The notes: generated by a model not told the origin, from the letters alone. 64,000 nucleotides of DNA from Cordylochernes scorpioides (GCA_030710605.1 CP092877.1:45678406-45742405); one strand, 5' to 3'; shown: positions 54,020 to 64,000, counted from the first letter of the stretch. Program-made: numbers and translations.

Positions 54020-54721
54020 ATGAGCGAAGATTGTCTTTCAAGGATTAAAGTTTTTAATGGTGAAAACTTTTCACTATGGAAATTCCAATTCAGGCTTCTT
54101 TTGGAACAACAAAAATTACTAGAATTATTGGAAGGCTTAGAAATAAAGCCGAATGTTGTTTCCTCCGATAGTAACTCTGAAAGTTCACTACAGAATTGGG
54201 AATCAAAGGACGTTAAGGCAAGGATGTTATTATCACAGGCAATCGAATTAAAGTTTCTTCAGCCCCTGATGAACTGTACTTCCGCTTCACAAATGTGGCA
54301 GAAATTACTTGCTATTCATGAACAAAAATCCGAATTTACTATTGGCCTACTTTGGCAACAATTCTTCGATGCACGATTGACATCGGAAACAATAAGTGAT
54401 TATATAGCAAAAATTGAAAATATTTCTGCACAAATTTCACAAATGGGCGGAACCATTACGGAAGATCAAAAGGTAGCAAAAATTTTAAATACTTTGCCTT
54501 CGAGTATGCGCTACTTTGTTGCAGCGTGGGAATCGTTAGATCCGAAAGCTCAAACTCTTAACAATTTAACTGCAAGACTTTTGATTGAAGAAACAAGGAA
54601 TCAACAAAGCGGTTCTTCTAAACAAGATGAGGCCTTATTACACAGGCAAGCACGAACGAAGCCTAAAGATACACAACGTTCTTTTCAAGATGCCAAGAAG
54701 AACACTAAATGCCACTATTGT
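54020..54721 (+). pseudogene. Copia-2 Gag part of a Gag-RT/RNase H fusion, split by BEL insertion
   Basis: From ATG 54020 (MSEDCLSRIKVFNGENFSLW) it reads as a typical copia Gag (QLWQKLLAIHEQKSEF-like region; AKILNTLPSSMRYFVAAWES; LTARLLIEETR) down to the first half of a CCHC knuckle (KNTKCHYC). The knuckle is cut by the BEL/Pao element after the target duplication ATTGT at 54717-54721. The second half (CHKIGHWSRECR) is at 60858. Without the insert the frame is continuous from here to 61931. Confidence 0.9.
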
Positions 54722-55085
54722 TATTGCGATTTCACCGCCACTCTGTGTTGTGACGACGATCTAAATTCTATAGAGGTAGTCACTCACCTCTATTCTTGGT
54801 CGGCGGGGTTGAAGGTTCAAAGTTAAGGCGTCGTTGTTTATAACACTTTTAAAATATACGACGAAAACAGGAGGGAAAATTATATTTATTACAATTTAAG
54901 AAAATAAGTAAAGTATTATTTAAACATTTACACTAAAAGAATCGGAGATCAGGGCAAATTCTAGCGTTCGAAAAAAACTTGTTTACAAGTTCTTCCTCTA
55001 TTGTTTCCTCATTTTTGCCGCTGCATCCCCGTAGCTGCCTCCGCCGGCCTCCCATTGGCTGCTTCGGACGTCTTCTTTTCCAACA
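54722..55085 (-). repeat. BEL/Pao 3' LTR
   Basis: Same sequence as 60489-60852. The C-terminal reading frame of the polyprotein overlaps its start. Confidence 0.93.
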
Positions 55086-55451
55086 TTTCTCCCACCTTTG
55101 AGTTGGCGTCTCGACGACTCAAACATGGGAAGGAAAAGTTCAGTAGATCCAATCGGTTGGGTCTCTTGATGGGCCGTCCGTAACTTGACACAACATTCGG
55201 GGTAGCAATGTGATGTTGCTCTTGTTGTGAAGTCAAAGGGTCCTCTTCAGTTGTCAATCGAACTTCTTGTGTGGGAGATCGCTCCGTTAGAGGGTCTCGA
55301 CATCTTATCTCGGGCGTTATCTCTAAATTGTAGAGTTTTTGAATAGGTCGTATTTTATCACCTGATGAAGTTTTCACTTTCGCAACCCTCACAAGTCCGT
55401 CTTTTCCTGGATAGAGTTGGATTATTCAGGCTAACGGCCAGTGTAGTCTCT
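55009..55451 (-). pseudogene. BEL polyprotein C-terminal tail, out of frame
   Basis: The tail (RVAKVKTSSGDKIRPIQKLY, NLEI) belongs to the BEL integrase end (DUF5641-like). It is separated from the main frame by a one-base shift just after KVGDMVLIDKRV and by a nearby TGA. The open part ends inside the 3' LTR. Confidence 0.8.
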
Positions 55452-58400
55452 TTAAACTCTCTTGTCAATGAGTACCATGTCTCCCACCTTGAATGGTATG
55501 GTAGTCTTCAGGCGTCTCGTTTCTTGTCTCAGGAATCCAAAATATTCGATACGAAATCGTTCTCTAAGATCTTCTCGTACACGTTTGATATATTGATATT
55601 TGCGGGAGAGGGTCTGGTTATCAATCAAGTCCAGGTCTGGAACGCCAACCTCTCTGACCTCATGTAAGAACAACGAAGGTGTCAATGGAGCGAGATCCTC
55701 ACTTTCTTCAGTTAGGTAGGTCAGTGGGCGTGTGTTCATCAAGCTTTCGACGTCACACATCACCGTGGAAAGTTCTTCATATCCCAAGGAGGTTTGACCG
55801 AGAATCCTAAAGAGCAATTGTTTCATCATTCCAATCAAACGCTCCCACCATCCACCCCACCAAGGAGCACCAGGCGGTATGAATTTCCAGGTGATGTTTT
55901 TCAATGTGGGATCACATTTTAATCTCGAAAAATCAATCTTCTTTAAAGCATTAGCCATACCTTTGAAATTAGTCCCATTATCCGAATACACAATCAATGG
56001 TCGGCCTCTTCGAGCAATAAATCGGCGGAAAGCTTGGAGGAAGGCTTCCATAGACAAAGATGTCACAAGTTCCAGATGAACTCCTCTATACACTGCACAT
56101 GTGAAGATGACAATCCATGCTTTCTTCTTATTCTTTAAGATAAGATGTCCAGTTAGATCAACTCCTACTATTTCGAAAACTGCAGCATCTCGTACTCTGT
56201 CTTCTGGTAATGATGTTGACTCGACGGTAGCTGGTGTCGCGGTGAATCGTTTACAGCGAATGCATTGATTGATGATCTTCTTGACGGTTTTCCTGGATCT
56301 TAGTATCCAATAGTTTTCTCTCAGAATACCGAGGAGAGTTTGTAGACCGGCGTGCCCGTGGGTTTCATGGTTCCACCTGATGAGCAAAGAAACCAAAAAG
56401 TGATCTGAGGGCAATAAAATGGGCATTCTAAAATTAGCAAAATCTTCTCTTCTGCAAATTTTAGTTTTTATTCTCAAAATCCCTGAAGAGCCTACTAGCA
56501 ACTTAAAGCCTTGTAGTTTCTTATCTTCATGCCCTGAAAACGATTCTCTCTGGATAAGTCTTATCAGTATTATTTCTGACTTAGTGATTTCCTCTGTACT
56601 GAGATCTTCTGAAATTATCTTTCTTCTATCAATCTTGGCGTTGTTGAAGAATCTGTATATCCAGGCGGTGATTCGTACTATTCTCAAAAAATGGGAATAA
56701 CGTCCAAATAAATTTTCATTTTCTCTTGTCGTACACAAGGTGTTCAGGATGGTCTTGCGCCTTTCAGAATAAACAATCTCCAAATCAGGGATAATGGTTG
56801 ATTTGGGCCACTCTTCTTGAGATACTTTTAACCATGCAGGTCCCTCCCACCATCTTGTCTCCTTAAGTGATTCTGCTGAACATCCCCGAGATGGGAGGTC
56901 TGCCGGGTTTAATCGGCCTGGTATGTGGCGCCAAGATTCGGGGGAGCTAAGATTATGAATTTCCTTAACACGGTTCATCACAAAGGCTGCCCAGTTGTCT
57001 TCCCTTTGGATCCAACAGAGAGCATTGGTCGAATCGGTCCAATAAAATCTTGGAATTTCCTCAAATTCCAGATCTTGTATGACGTTAGCTGCCAAACGAG
57101 CTCCAATCAGACAAGCCAAAAGCTCCAATCTTGGGATGGTGAGTTTCTTCAGTGGAGCTACTCGTGTTCGAGCCTGTATCAATTGGATGTCTACTCTATC
57201 TTCCTTTTCAATGCGGAGGAAAATACAGGTTGCATAGGCAAACTGACTGGCGTCGCAAAAGATGTGGAGAGTGGTTTTCTCTACATAGGAGTCCTTAAAA
57301 CAAAGCCATCTAGGAATTTCTATGTTAGGCAAGTGTTTCAGTTTGCTAAACCACTTCCAAAATCTTTGTACTAAACATCCAGGTAGGACTTCGTCCCATG
57401 TCAACTTCTGTATCCAAGTTTCCTGTAATATCAGCTTGGGAATTAAAGTCACAGGACAAGCAACTCCTAATGGATCAAATATCTTGCTCGCTATTGAAAG
57501 TACTTTTCTCTTGGTGGTTGGTCCAATTAATTCAAAATCTTCCAAACCAATTGTCAGTGTGTCTCTATCAGTATTCCATGTTATTCCTAAAATGTTCACT
57601 TCCTTATTCAGTTGGTTCATAAGAGAAAAGTCTGTAACGTTACTCACCCAATCTCGGAGATTGAAACAAGCTGTAGAGAGCAGTTCAGTAGATTCTTTCA
57701 CGAATTTCTCCGTTTCTTCAACGTTCTGAAAACTGGATAAACAATTGTCAACATAAAAGGATGATTTCAACTGTTCAGCTGTGATTTTTAAATGTTCAGG
57801 AGCCTTATCTAAGTGGAGAGATAAGGTAGCCTTTAAAAGATACGGACTAGTGGTAATTCCAAAAACAACCCTTTTATGTCGATACGTGATTAATCTTCCG
57901 TCTTCTGTGTGCCACAGGAATCGTAAATAATCTCGGTCTTCTTCTTTTATTCCAATTTGTAAAAATGCTTTCTCAATATCGGAAGAGACACCAACTTCAT
58001 ATTTCCGGAATTTATTTAAAAGTCTTGGTATAATTTCTATCAAATTGGGTCCCTTATCCAGACAGTCATTCAGGGAAAGTTTACCTCTCTTCCGTGCCGA
58101 CGCATTGAATACTGGCCGTATTCTAGAAGTGTGACTGTTCCTTTTATACACTGGTCGATGTGGCAGGTAGTGTACACCATCTAGTTTATCCTCTCTGGCA
58201 TACTCGATTATCCCCTGTTTCATCCATTCTTCAAAGATTTGTCCATACTCTTTCATGTCTCCAACTTCTTCAAGTTTTCTTCTTACAGACCTTAGTTGGT
58301 TTTCGGCTAGATCTTTATTCGAAGGAATCCTTTCCTGGTCTTGCACCCAGGGTAGAGCTACCTCATAGCGCCCCTCGATATCTCGCGTCGTGGTGTGGGC

Positions 58401-60371
58401 GAAATGTTCCTCCATTTCAGCTTGTAATGACTGAGTCTTCTTCTCAACCTCCGCGTCAGAGACTCCAATTGCATCTAATTTCCACAAGTTTTCTAGATCC
58501 AAAGATAGAAGTGTGGTCACGCAAAGGGAGCTGATGTCATCTCTCACCTCCGTTGGAGGAATCTTTCCCATCACAGTCCATCCTAGTTTGGTACGGATTG
58601 CCACCAGTCCAGATGAGATCCTTCTCTGATCATCAGTTAGCAATCTCCCGGCGATGTCCGCGCCTATAAGGACTTCTATACGGTCTCTCATCAAATCAGA
58701 CACGTCGAGTTCTTCACTCCCTTCTAACAATGATCTTGGACACACCGGAGGTATGCTTCCACAGATAAGGGGTTGACCTAGTGCTTCAAACTCACAGCGA
58801 TAGGAATTATTGATGTCAGATAAATGAATGGTATAGACCTCATGTTCAACTACGTCGGTACTCGATCCTCCAAACAAGGAATGCCGGAAGAACTCTCTCC
58901 TAGATTGTTCGTATTCCATTTCCATTGCTGTGCTATGTAAAATATACGATCTTTGGGATCCGGTGTCTATTATAGCCCGTGCCGTCTTCTCTGTTCTGTT
59001 CCCTTTGAGGGTCACTCTCAAAGTAGGTAACAAGACGTCTGGGGAGGTTGATAAGTTGGCGAGAGTTTCATCTTGCACCGTTGGAGACTTGGAAGATCCA
59101 CCTCTATCTAAAATCAGTTTTGTGCACATGACATCCAGGTGGGAAGACATGTTGCAGATCGAACAACGGACTACATTTCTGCAAAATTTACTTAAATGAG
59201 AAGGCCGAAGACATTTATAACAAACGCCTTTTTTCTTCATGAGTGATCTCTTTTCGTTTAAACTAATATTAGCTGCAAAGTCACACTTAGGGCTTCCATG
59301 GTTGTCTTTACCACAAAATACACATTCATTCGATTTGTGAACTGAATTCAAAAGTTCTGAAGCTGTCGCAATTGGTTTTTCATTGTAGAATCTTGTCTTT
59401 GGATGTTTGTTTACCAAATTAGGTTTAGAAGTTGATTCATTCCCGGTACCGATTTCGTTTCTAAAACTCTTCTCCCGTGCAGTTAATTGTCTTTCCAGGA
59501 AGGTAATCAAGTCATTAATTACATAACCTGTCGGGAGTTCTTTGTTCAATTCCAAATTAAGGTCTGCAGGTAGAAGCTTTATTATTATCGGGCACAACAG
59601 TTGTCCGTAAACATCAATGGACACGTTTAGTGACTCGAGACTTCTTATATGAACAGAAAGGTTGTCAAAAAGTTCGCGGAAGGTTCTTACATCGCTTGAT
59701 GTTTTGAGTGGTCTCATTGACAACAAATTGTTCATATGTCGGCTAATCAAAATGTCTTCTCGCCCAAATCTGTCTTTAAGCAATTTTATAGCTTTTTCAT
59801 AATTGTCCGCAGATAAAGCGAAACCTTCGACTGTGTTTAGTGCAGTTCCGCCGAGATGTGACTTCAGATAGTTAAATTTATCGATCGGGTTCAGTGAGTT
59901 GTTCTGGTGTATAGCTGCATCAAAAGAATTCCAGAACGTCAGCCATTCACTAAAGTTTCCATAAAATTTCGATATCATCAATTTCGGAAGTTTCACAGTC
60001 GTGCAGGAAGGTACATAATGTCTCATTTCGTTTTCGTCTATTCGTGAGTTCGAATTCGGTATATTTTCGCCCTGAAAATCTGATTGGCGAATCTTTTTAT
60101 TTGCCCTAAATCTCCAAGTAATATATTTCTCTCGATATTCCTCTACGCCCTGTAATTCCTTCTCTAAATCGTCAGTTTCAAGAAGCGTTTCTATTTCGTG
60201 ATCCACTACTTTAAGTTCGTTAAATGATTCATTCAATTGTTCTAATAATTCTTCAAGTTCAATTCTCATTAGCGTGTCAAGTCCACTTTCAATCTTATTG
60301 CATGTTTTCGTTAAATATGATCTGTTAACAGCACGCTTCTTTTTTAAACGTAGAATTAATTCTTCCGCCAT
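55452..60371 (-). CDS. BEL/Pao Gag-Pol polyprotein, nearly complete
   Basis: 1,639 residues from ATG 60371 (MAEELILRLKKKRAV) in one frame. Order: DUF1759-type Gag (PKLMISKFYGNFSEWLTFWN, residues about 130-280), zinc knuckles (CVFCGKDNHGSPKC; CYKCLRPSHLSKFC; CSICNMSSHLDVMC, about 350-420), aspartic protease (AIIDTGSQRSYIL, about 466), RT (DIEKAFLQIGIKEEDRDYLR; FYVDNCLSSF near 870), RNase H (HIFCDASQFAYA, PRLELLACLIGA, YWTDSTNALCWI), integrase zinc finger (HAGLQTLLG..CIRCKRF) and core (VGVDLTGH, YSDNGTNF, PWWGGWWERLIG). The RT has YVDN rather than YVDD, a variant I recall in BEL elements. Only the last part is lost by frameshift at the C-terminus. Confidence 0.95.
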   Translation of the reverse strand: MAEELILRLKKKRAVNRSYLTKTCNKIESGLDTLMRIELEELLEQLNESFNELKVVDHEIETLLETDDLEKELQGVEEYREKYITWRFRANKKIRQSDFQGENIPNSNSRIDENEMRHYVPSCTTVKLPKLMISKFYGNFSEWLTFWNSFDAAIHQNNSLNPIDKFNYLKSHLGGTALNTVEGFALSADNYEKAIKLLKDRFGREDILISRHMNNLLSMRPLKTSSDVRTFRELFDNLSVHIRSLESLNVSIDVYGQLLCPIIIKLLPADLNLELNKELPTGYVINDLITFLERQLTAREKSFRNEIGTGNESTSKPNLVNKHPKTRFYNEKPIATASELLNSVHKSNECVFCGKDNHGSPKCDFAANISLNEKRSLMKKKGVCYKCLRPSHLSKFCRNVVRCSICNMSSHLDVMCTKLILDRGGSSKSPTVQDETLANLSTSPDVLLPTLRVTLKGNRTEKTARAIIDTGSQRSYILHSTAMEMEYEQSRREFFRHSLFGGSSTDVVEHEVYTIHLSDINNSYRCEFEALGQPLICGSIPPVCPRSLLEGSEELDVSDLMRDRIEVLIGADIAGRLLTDDQRRISSGLVAIRTKLGWTVMGKIPPTEVRDDISSLCVTTLLSLDLENLWKLDAIGVSDAEVEKKTQSLQAEMEEHFAHTTTRDIEGRYEVALPWVQDQERIPSNKDLAENQLRSVRRKLEEVGDMKEYGQIFEEWMKQGIIEYAREDKLDGVHYLPHRPVYKRNSHTSRIRPVFNASARKRGKLSLNDCLDKGPNLIEIIPRLLNKFRKYEVGVSSDIEKAFLQIGIKEEDRDYLRFLWHTEDGRLITYRHKRVVFGITTSPYLLKATLSLHLDKAPEHLKITAEQLKSSFYVDNCLSSFQNVEETEKFVKESTELLSTACFNLRDWVSNVTDFSLMNQLNKEVNILGITWNTDRDTLTIGLEDFELIGPTTKRKVLSIASKIFDPLGVACPVTLIPKLILQETWIQKLTWDEVLPGCLVQRFWKWFSKLKHLPNIEIPRWLCFKDSYVEKTTLHIFCDASQFAYATCIFLRIEKEDRVDIQLIQARTRVAPLKKLTIPRLELLACLIGARLAANVIQDLEFEEIPRFYWTDSTNALCWIQREDNWAAFVMNRVKEIHNLSSPESWRHIPGRLNPADLPSRGCSAESLKETRWWEGPAWLKVSQEEWPKSTIIPDLEIVYSERRKTILNTLCTTRENENLFGRYSHFLRIVRITAWIYRFFNNAKIDRRKIISEDLSTEEITKSEIILIRLIQRESFSGHEDKKLQGFKLLVGSSGILRIKTKICRREDFANFRMPILLPSDHFLVSLLIRWNHETHGHAGLQTLLGILRENYWILRSRKTVKKIINQCIRCKRFTATPATVESTSLPEDRVRDAAVFEIVGVDLTGHLILKNKKKAWIVIFTCAVYRGVHLELVTSLSMEAFLQAFRRFIARRGRPLIVYSDNGTNFKGMANALKKIDFSRLKCDPTLKNITWKFIPPGAPWWGGWWERLIGMMKQLLFRILGQTSLGYEELSTVMCDVESLMNTRPLTYLTEESEDLAPLTPSLFLHEVREVGVPDLDLIDNQTLSRKYQYIKRVREDLRERFRIEYFGFLRQETRRLKTTIPFKVGDMVLIDKRV

Positions 60372-60488
60372 CTTGTAAACAAAGCGGCAAGTAGGGTTAG
60401 CTAGCGAGTTCCAAAATGGTCAGCTCAAAATGCTTCCTTTTTTTCTTCTAGAATTTACCTTCAACAGTCCCGGCTGGGATGCCAAAAA

Positions 60489-60852
60489 TATTGCGATTTC
60501 ACCGCCACTCTGTGTTGTGACGACGATCTAAATTCTATAGAGGTAGTCACTCACCTCTATTCTTGGTCGGCGGGGTTGAAGGTTCAAAGTTAAGGCGTCG
60601 TTGTTTATAACACTTTTAAAATATACGACGAAAACAGGAGGGAAAATTATATTTATTACAATTTAAGAAAATAAGTAAAGTATTATTTAAACATTTACAC
60701 TAAAAGAATCGGAGATCAGGGCAAATTCTAGCGTTCGAAAAAAACTTGTTTACAAGTTCTTCCTCTATTGTTTCCTCATTTTTGCCGCTGCATCCCCGTA
60801 GCTGCCTCCGCCGGCCTCCCATTGGCTGCTTCGGACGTCTTCTTTTCCAACA
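60489..60852 (-). repeat. BEL/Pao 5' LTR
   Basis: 364 bp, identical by eye to the other LTR. Ends with TATTGCG on the plus strand, so the LTR closes TG...TA rather than TG...CA. Confidence 0.93.
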
Positions 60853-60857
60853 ATTGT

Positions 60858-61931
60858 CACAAAATTGGACATTGGAGCCGCGAATGTAGAAAAAGATTAG
60901 CTAATGAGAAAAATAAATCCAAAAATCTTCATGATTCAAATGTTATCTTAGCTCTCTATGTTGATGATGGAATTATTCTATCTAAAGATAAAGAGGCAAT
61001 AGCTATTATAATGGATGAGTTAGAACACGCATTTGATATTACATCTGGAAGTGTTAACTTTTTTGTTGGGCTACAAATTGAGCAGTCAGATGATAGAGCA
61101 AGTATTTTCATTCACCAGTCATCATATATTGACAAAATTTTGAGTAAATTTAATATGGCTGACTGTATTCCTGCTTCGGTGCCTATGGATCCTTCTGTCA
61201 TCTTAACAAAGCAGGACTGTCCTACTCCAGAACAAAAGGAAAAGATGCCTAAATTCCCTTTTCGAGAAGCTGTTGGATCCCTTATGTTTGCATCATGTGT
61301 TTCACGTCCAGATATCACTTATGCAGTTTCACAAGTGAGTAAATTCCTAGAATATCCAGGACCTGCACATTGTACAACAGTGAAGAATATTTTCTGTTAT
61401 CTGAAAGGCACTCCACACATGGGAATTCTCTTCACTGGACAAGACCAACTTGTTGGCTACTCTGATAGTGATTTTGCTCGTGATGTTGACTCCAGAAAAA
61501 GTACGACTGGTTATGCCTTCATGATGAACGGAGGAACTGTTTCTTGGGCAAGCCAACGACAACCAATTATCGCACTTTCAACCACCGAAAGTGAATACAT
61601 CGCTGCCTGCAGTGCTGCTAAGGAATTGATTTGGATCAGAAGACTTCTACAGGGCATCGGCTGTGATATTACTAAAGAAACTGAACTTTATATCGACAAC
61701 CAAGCAGCAATAAAACTTATTGAAAATCCAGTATTCCACAAACGAACGAAACATATTGATGTTCGCTACCACTTCATTAGATCCAAACATGAAGAAGGTG
61801 AACTTAAAGTGCATCATGTTTGCAGCTCAGAACAGCTAGCTGATATAATGACTAAACCTCTTCCACGAAACAAATTCCACTACTTAAGAGGTCTACTGAG
61901 CATTTTGGATCGAGAGGGAGTGTTGGAATAG
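60858..61931 (+). pseudogene. Copia-2 RT (C-terminal half) and RNase H, second half of the fusion
   Basis: Continues the zinc knuckle (CHKIGHWSRECRKRLAN) and then, after SKNLHDSN, jumps straight to the RT active site ILALYVDDGIILSKD. The rest follows normally: FFVGLQIEQSDD, GSLMFASCVSRPDITYAVSQ, YSDSDFARDVDSRKSTTGYA, STTESEYIAACSAAKEL, YIDNQAAIKL, HIDVRYHFIRS, MTKPLPRNKFHYLRGLL. The stop TAG lies 11 nt inside the 3' LTR. Protease, integrase and RT fingers are absent, so the product could not replicate by itself. Confidence 0.92.
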
Positions 61932-62136
61932 CGATCAAAATTGGCGTGGAGCATTGGGGGATCGACCAATCAACGGCCGCGGCGGCGCTGCGGTCGACGT
62001 CAATATATATAGTCTTTGTCTCTCGCCTTCCTATATATACTTGCCTTTAAAATTTTGCTACTTTAACATCTTGTTTTAAGTTACATTGTTTAATAAATAA
62101 TCCTTTTATTCCTTGATTCAATCTCAAACTTCAACA
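61921..62136 (+). repeat. Copia-2 3' LTR
   Basis: Preceded by the purine tract GAGAGGGAG. One base differs from the 5' LTR. Confidence 0.93.
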
Positions 62137-62141
62137 CTCTG

Positions 62142-64000
62142 AAAAGAAAGGCTTATCGAGTGTATGACATAATCACTAAGAAAATAGAAGAAGTAAGATC
62201 AGTAAAATTTGTCGAAAATGAGAAAGGAATTGATTATGCAAAAAATCTTCAAGAAGACACAAATTACGACCATTTTTCATATAAAAAGGAAGAGGAAGAT
62301 GACATTGAAATCGACCTTCGGACGCGTCCAGAAACCTCAGAACTAAATGAAGAAACGATTCCCACGCTAGACGAACCTAACGAGGAAAGAATTGTAAGGT
62401 CAGGTCGCAAAAAGAGAGATACACAAGAAGTTTTAGAGGAAAAACACAGAGCAAAACTGAGAGAAGGAGAAATTAAATTGCTTGAACAAGGCGTTCGACG
62501 TTGGCAAAGAATAAAAGAAAGAAATAACGTGAATTTTATATTAAAACCAGAAGAACGTATTCCCGAAAATTATGAGGAGGCGATTAACTGCGAGAATAAA
62601 TATGAATGGCTCGAAGCAATGAAAGAAGAACTTTACTCTATTAACAAGCATAAAGTATGGACTCTCGTTGAAAGAGAAAAGAATATGAAGATCATAAACT
62701 GCAAATGGATCTTTAGCATAAAGAGTACGCCTAGTGAAGGTGTTTATAGAAGAAAAGCTAGATTAGTTGCTATTGGTTGTAATCAAAAATATGGCGTAAA
62801 ATATGAGGAATCATTTTCACCAGTGATCAGAAAAGAAAGTCTTCGTGCAATTGTAGCCCTAGCGGCTCAGTTGAATTTGGTTATAACATCATATGATGTG
62901 AAGACCGCCTACCTTTACGGAGAATTGAAGGAAACTATTTTTATGAAACAGCCGGAAGGATTTGTTGAAAAAGGTGAAGAAGACAAAGTTTGAAATTTGT
63001 TAAAAAGTATATATGGACTTCCACAATCGGGACATTGTTGGAATAAAAAGATCACACAACGAGATACTGATACAACTGGGAATGGAAAGATCGCAATATG
63101 ATCCATGTGTCTACACTTTTAGAAAAGGAAAGGAATATGGAATATTGGGTTTATACGTGGATGATCTAATAATAGCCGGAACGGATAAAACCTTTAATGA
63201 AAAACTAGCATCAGAGATAGGAAGATTTGTTGCTTTAAAAGAAAAAGGGGAGAATGAACCTTTCATCGGTATAGAGATAAAGAAAACAGAATACGGTTTT
63301 GATCTATCACAAGCCCATTATATCGATAAAATCTTGAAGAAATTTGCACTCGAAGAATGTAACATTGTACAAACTCCGGGAGATCGAGACCAAAGTTTTG
63401 ATGAATGTCAAGACTCCAAACCAGTAGACAGGACATTGTATCAAGAGATGATCGGATCCCTGATGTATTTGGCAACCGGAACTCGTCCAGATATTTCTTT
63501 TAATGTGAGCAATTTATCCCGATTTTGCAATGATGCAAGAGAAGTACATTTAACAGGAGTTAAGAGAATATATAGATACCTGAAGGGCACCAGAGATAAA
63601 ATGTTAAGATACAAGCCATCAGAAAATAGCATTCTTGTCAGCACAGATGCAAGCTGGTGTTCAACAAGTGACGCAAAGTCTTATTCCGGATACACAGTTA
63701 AACTGGGAAACAACCTGATCAGTTGGAGAAGCAAGAAACAAAGTGTGGTGGCTCTGTCTTCATGCGAAGCCGAACTGATTTCGATATGCGAAGGGATCTG
63801 CGAAGTAAAATGGATTAAAGGACTTTTAGAAGAACTATGTAAGGATGCGAACTTTCCTACAACGCTTAAAACAGATAGTCAATCTGCTATCAAGTGGATT
63901 ATATCTGAAAAAATAACTTCCCGGACGAAACATTAAACCGAAAATTGTATTTTGTAAAAGATGCTGTGGAAGAAAGAACAATCGACCTTGAATTTGTTAG
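62142..64000 (+). pseudogene. Copia-1 RT and RNase H, with stop and frameshifts
   Basis: Continues the Copia-1 frame after the target duplication (KRKAYRVYDIITKKIEEV). RT motifs: CKWIFSIKSTPSEGVYRRKA, VAIGCNQKYGVKYEESFSPV, ITSYDVKTAYLYGELKETIF, LYVDDLIIAGTD (about 63154). RNase H motifs: DASWCSTSDAKSYSGYTVKL, VVALSSCEAELIS, KTDSQSAIKW. A TGA at 62991-62993 replaces a codon in front of the conserved IYGLPQSG, a frameshift follows near 63048, and another lies at 63933 (after SRTKH). The gene therefore cannot make a full polyprotein. The end lies beyond the window. Confidence 0.92.

Larger units (their letters stand above)
54722..60852 (-). mobile_element. BEL/Pao LTR retrotransposon
   Basis: On the minus strand. 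Two 364-bp LTRs (60489-60852 as 5', 54722-55085 as 3') that appear identical, with a 5-bp target duplication ATTGT (54717-54721, 60853-60857). Element sense starts TGTTGGAAAAGAAGACG. The primer-binding region after the 5' LTR reads TTTTTGGCATCCCAGCC. Confidence 0.95.
53657..62136 (+). mobile_element. Copia-2: short, internally deleted copia element
   Basis: Two 216-bp LTRs (53657-53872, 61921-62136), TGTTGGAATAG..CTTCAACA, differ at one base by eye (TTACTTTG/TTACATTG). Target duplication CTCTG (53652-53656, 62137-62141). The 5' LTR is followed by GGTTATGGGCCCAGC, a copia-type internal initiator-Met primer site. Without its BEL insert it would be about 2.3 kb, having lost protease, integrase and the first half of RT. 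Confidence 0.95.
50246..64000 (+). mobile_element. Copia-1: copia-type LTR retrotransposon, runs off the window
   Basis: A putative 5' LTR (TGTTAGGAACAACC...ACTACA, 50246-50587) is followed by TGGTAGCAGAGCGTGG at 50593, a primer site of the initiator-Met tRNA type usual in copia elements. Coding pieces lie at 50855-51210, 51919-53656 and 62142-64000, separated by a Helitron and by Copia-2. The 3' LTR is beyond the window, so the 5' LTR limits are tentative. Confidence 0.85.

Noticed and set aside
1-64000. CRISPR arrays, bacterial operons, prophage or defence systems
   Set aside because: No spacer-repeat pattern and no prokaryotic gene organisation; tandem repeats here are contiguous minisatellites, and all sizeable genes are eukaryotic transposon genes.

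Overview
This is a eukaryotic, AT-rich and extremely transposon-rich window. It looks like an arthropod nuclear genome. The mix of Tc1, DUF4817-type, BEL/Pao, copia and gypsy elements, and the wording of the transposases, reminds me of chelicerates such as spiders, but the sequence alone does not prove that. A run of exactly 100 N (2021-2120) is an assembly gap. I see no bacterial-style genes, rRNA or CRISPR. The tRNA-like sequences are SINE or pseudo-tRNA.

Only two stretches look like host genes. One is a GC-rich first coding exon of a short-chain dehydrogenase of the retinol dehydrogenase 10 / SDR16C type (8876-9142, minus), with a clean GTGAGT splice donor and a 59-bp minisatellite in the intron beyond it. 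The other is a small intronless 69-residue ORF (21663-21872, plus) with a near-match to an RFX X-box 72 bp upstream of its ATG.

Layout. 1-258: 21-bp minisatellite. 653-2020: decayed Tc1 element cut by the gap. 2121-6093: 5'-truncated gypsy element (Gypsy-1). 6100-7700: LINE tails, a SINE with a tRNA-like head and a hairpin element. 8018-9142: minisatellite and SDR exon. 10677-13446: decayed DUF4817-type transposon with roughly 420-bp inverted repeats. 13590-17165: foldback element holding a hAT (itself holding a MITE) and an intact Tc1 element. 18249-20294: ORF1-only LINE with a 2A-like motif. 22130-30290: 8.2-kb 73-bp minisatellite. 30514-33399: truncated LINE. 33600-37300: dispersed repeats, a predicted type I hammerhead ribozyme, SINEs and hairpins. 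37450-44070: tandem pseudo-tRNA-Gly units split by a Tigger derivative and a complete, very young gypsy element (Gypsy-2). 45341-46759: second intact Tc1. 48213-49520: dead mariner. About 50246 to the window end: copia element Copia-1, interrupted by a Helitron and by Copia-2, which is itself interrupted by a BEL/Pao element.

The genes do not form a pathway; they are layered insertions. Target-site duplications, identical LTRs and empty-site paralogues inside the window let the order of many insertions be read directly. The most unusual items are the hammerhead at 35123-35176, a dispersed repeat carrying all three hammerhead strands in a permuted order, the ORF1-only LINE, Gypsy-2 with its gag start inside the LTR and a canonical UUUAAAC slippery site, and Copia-2, a short derivative whose gag is fused to RT/RNase H in one frame.
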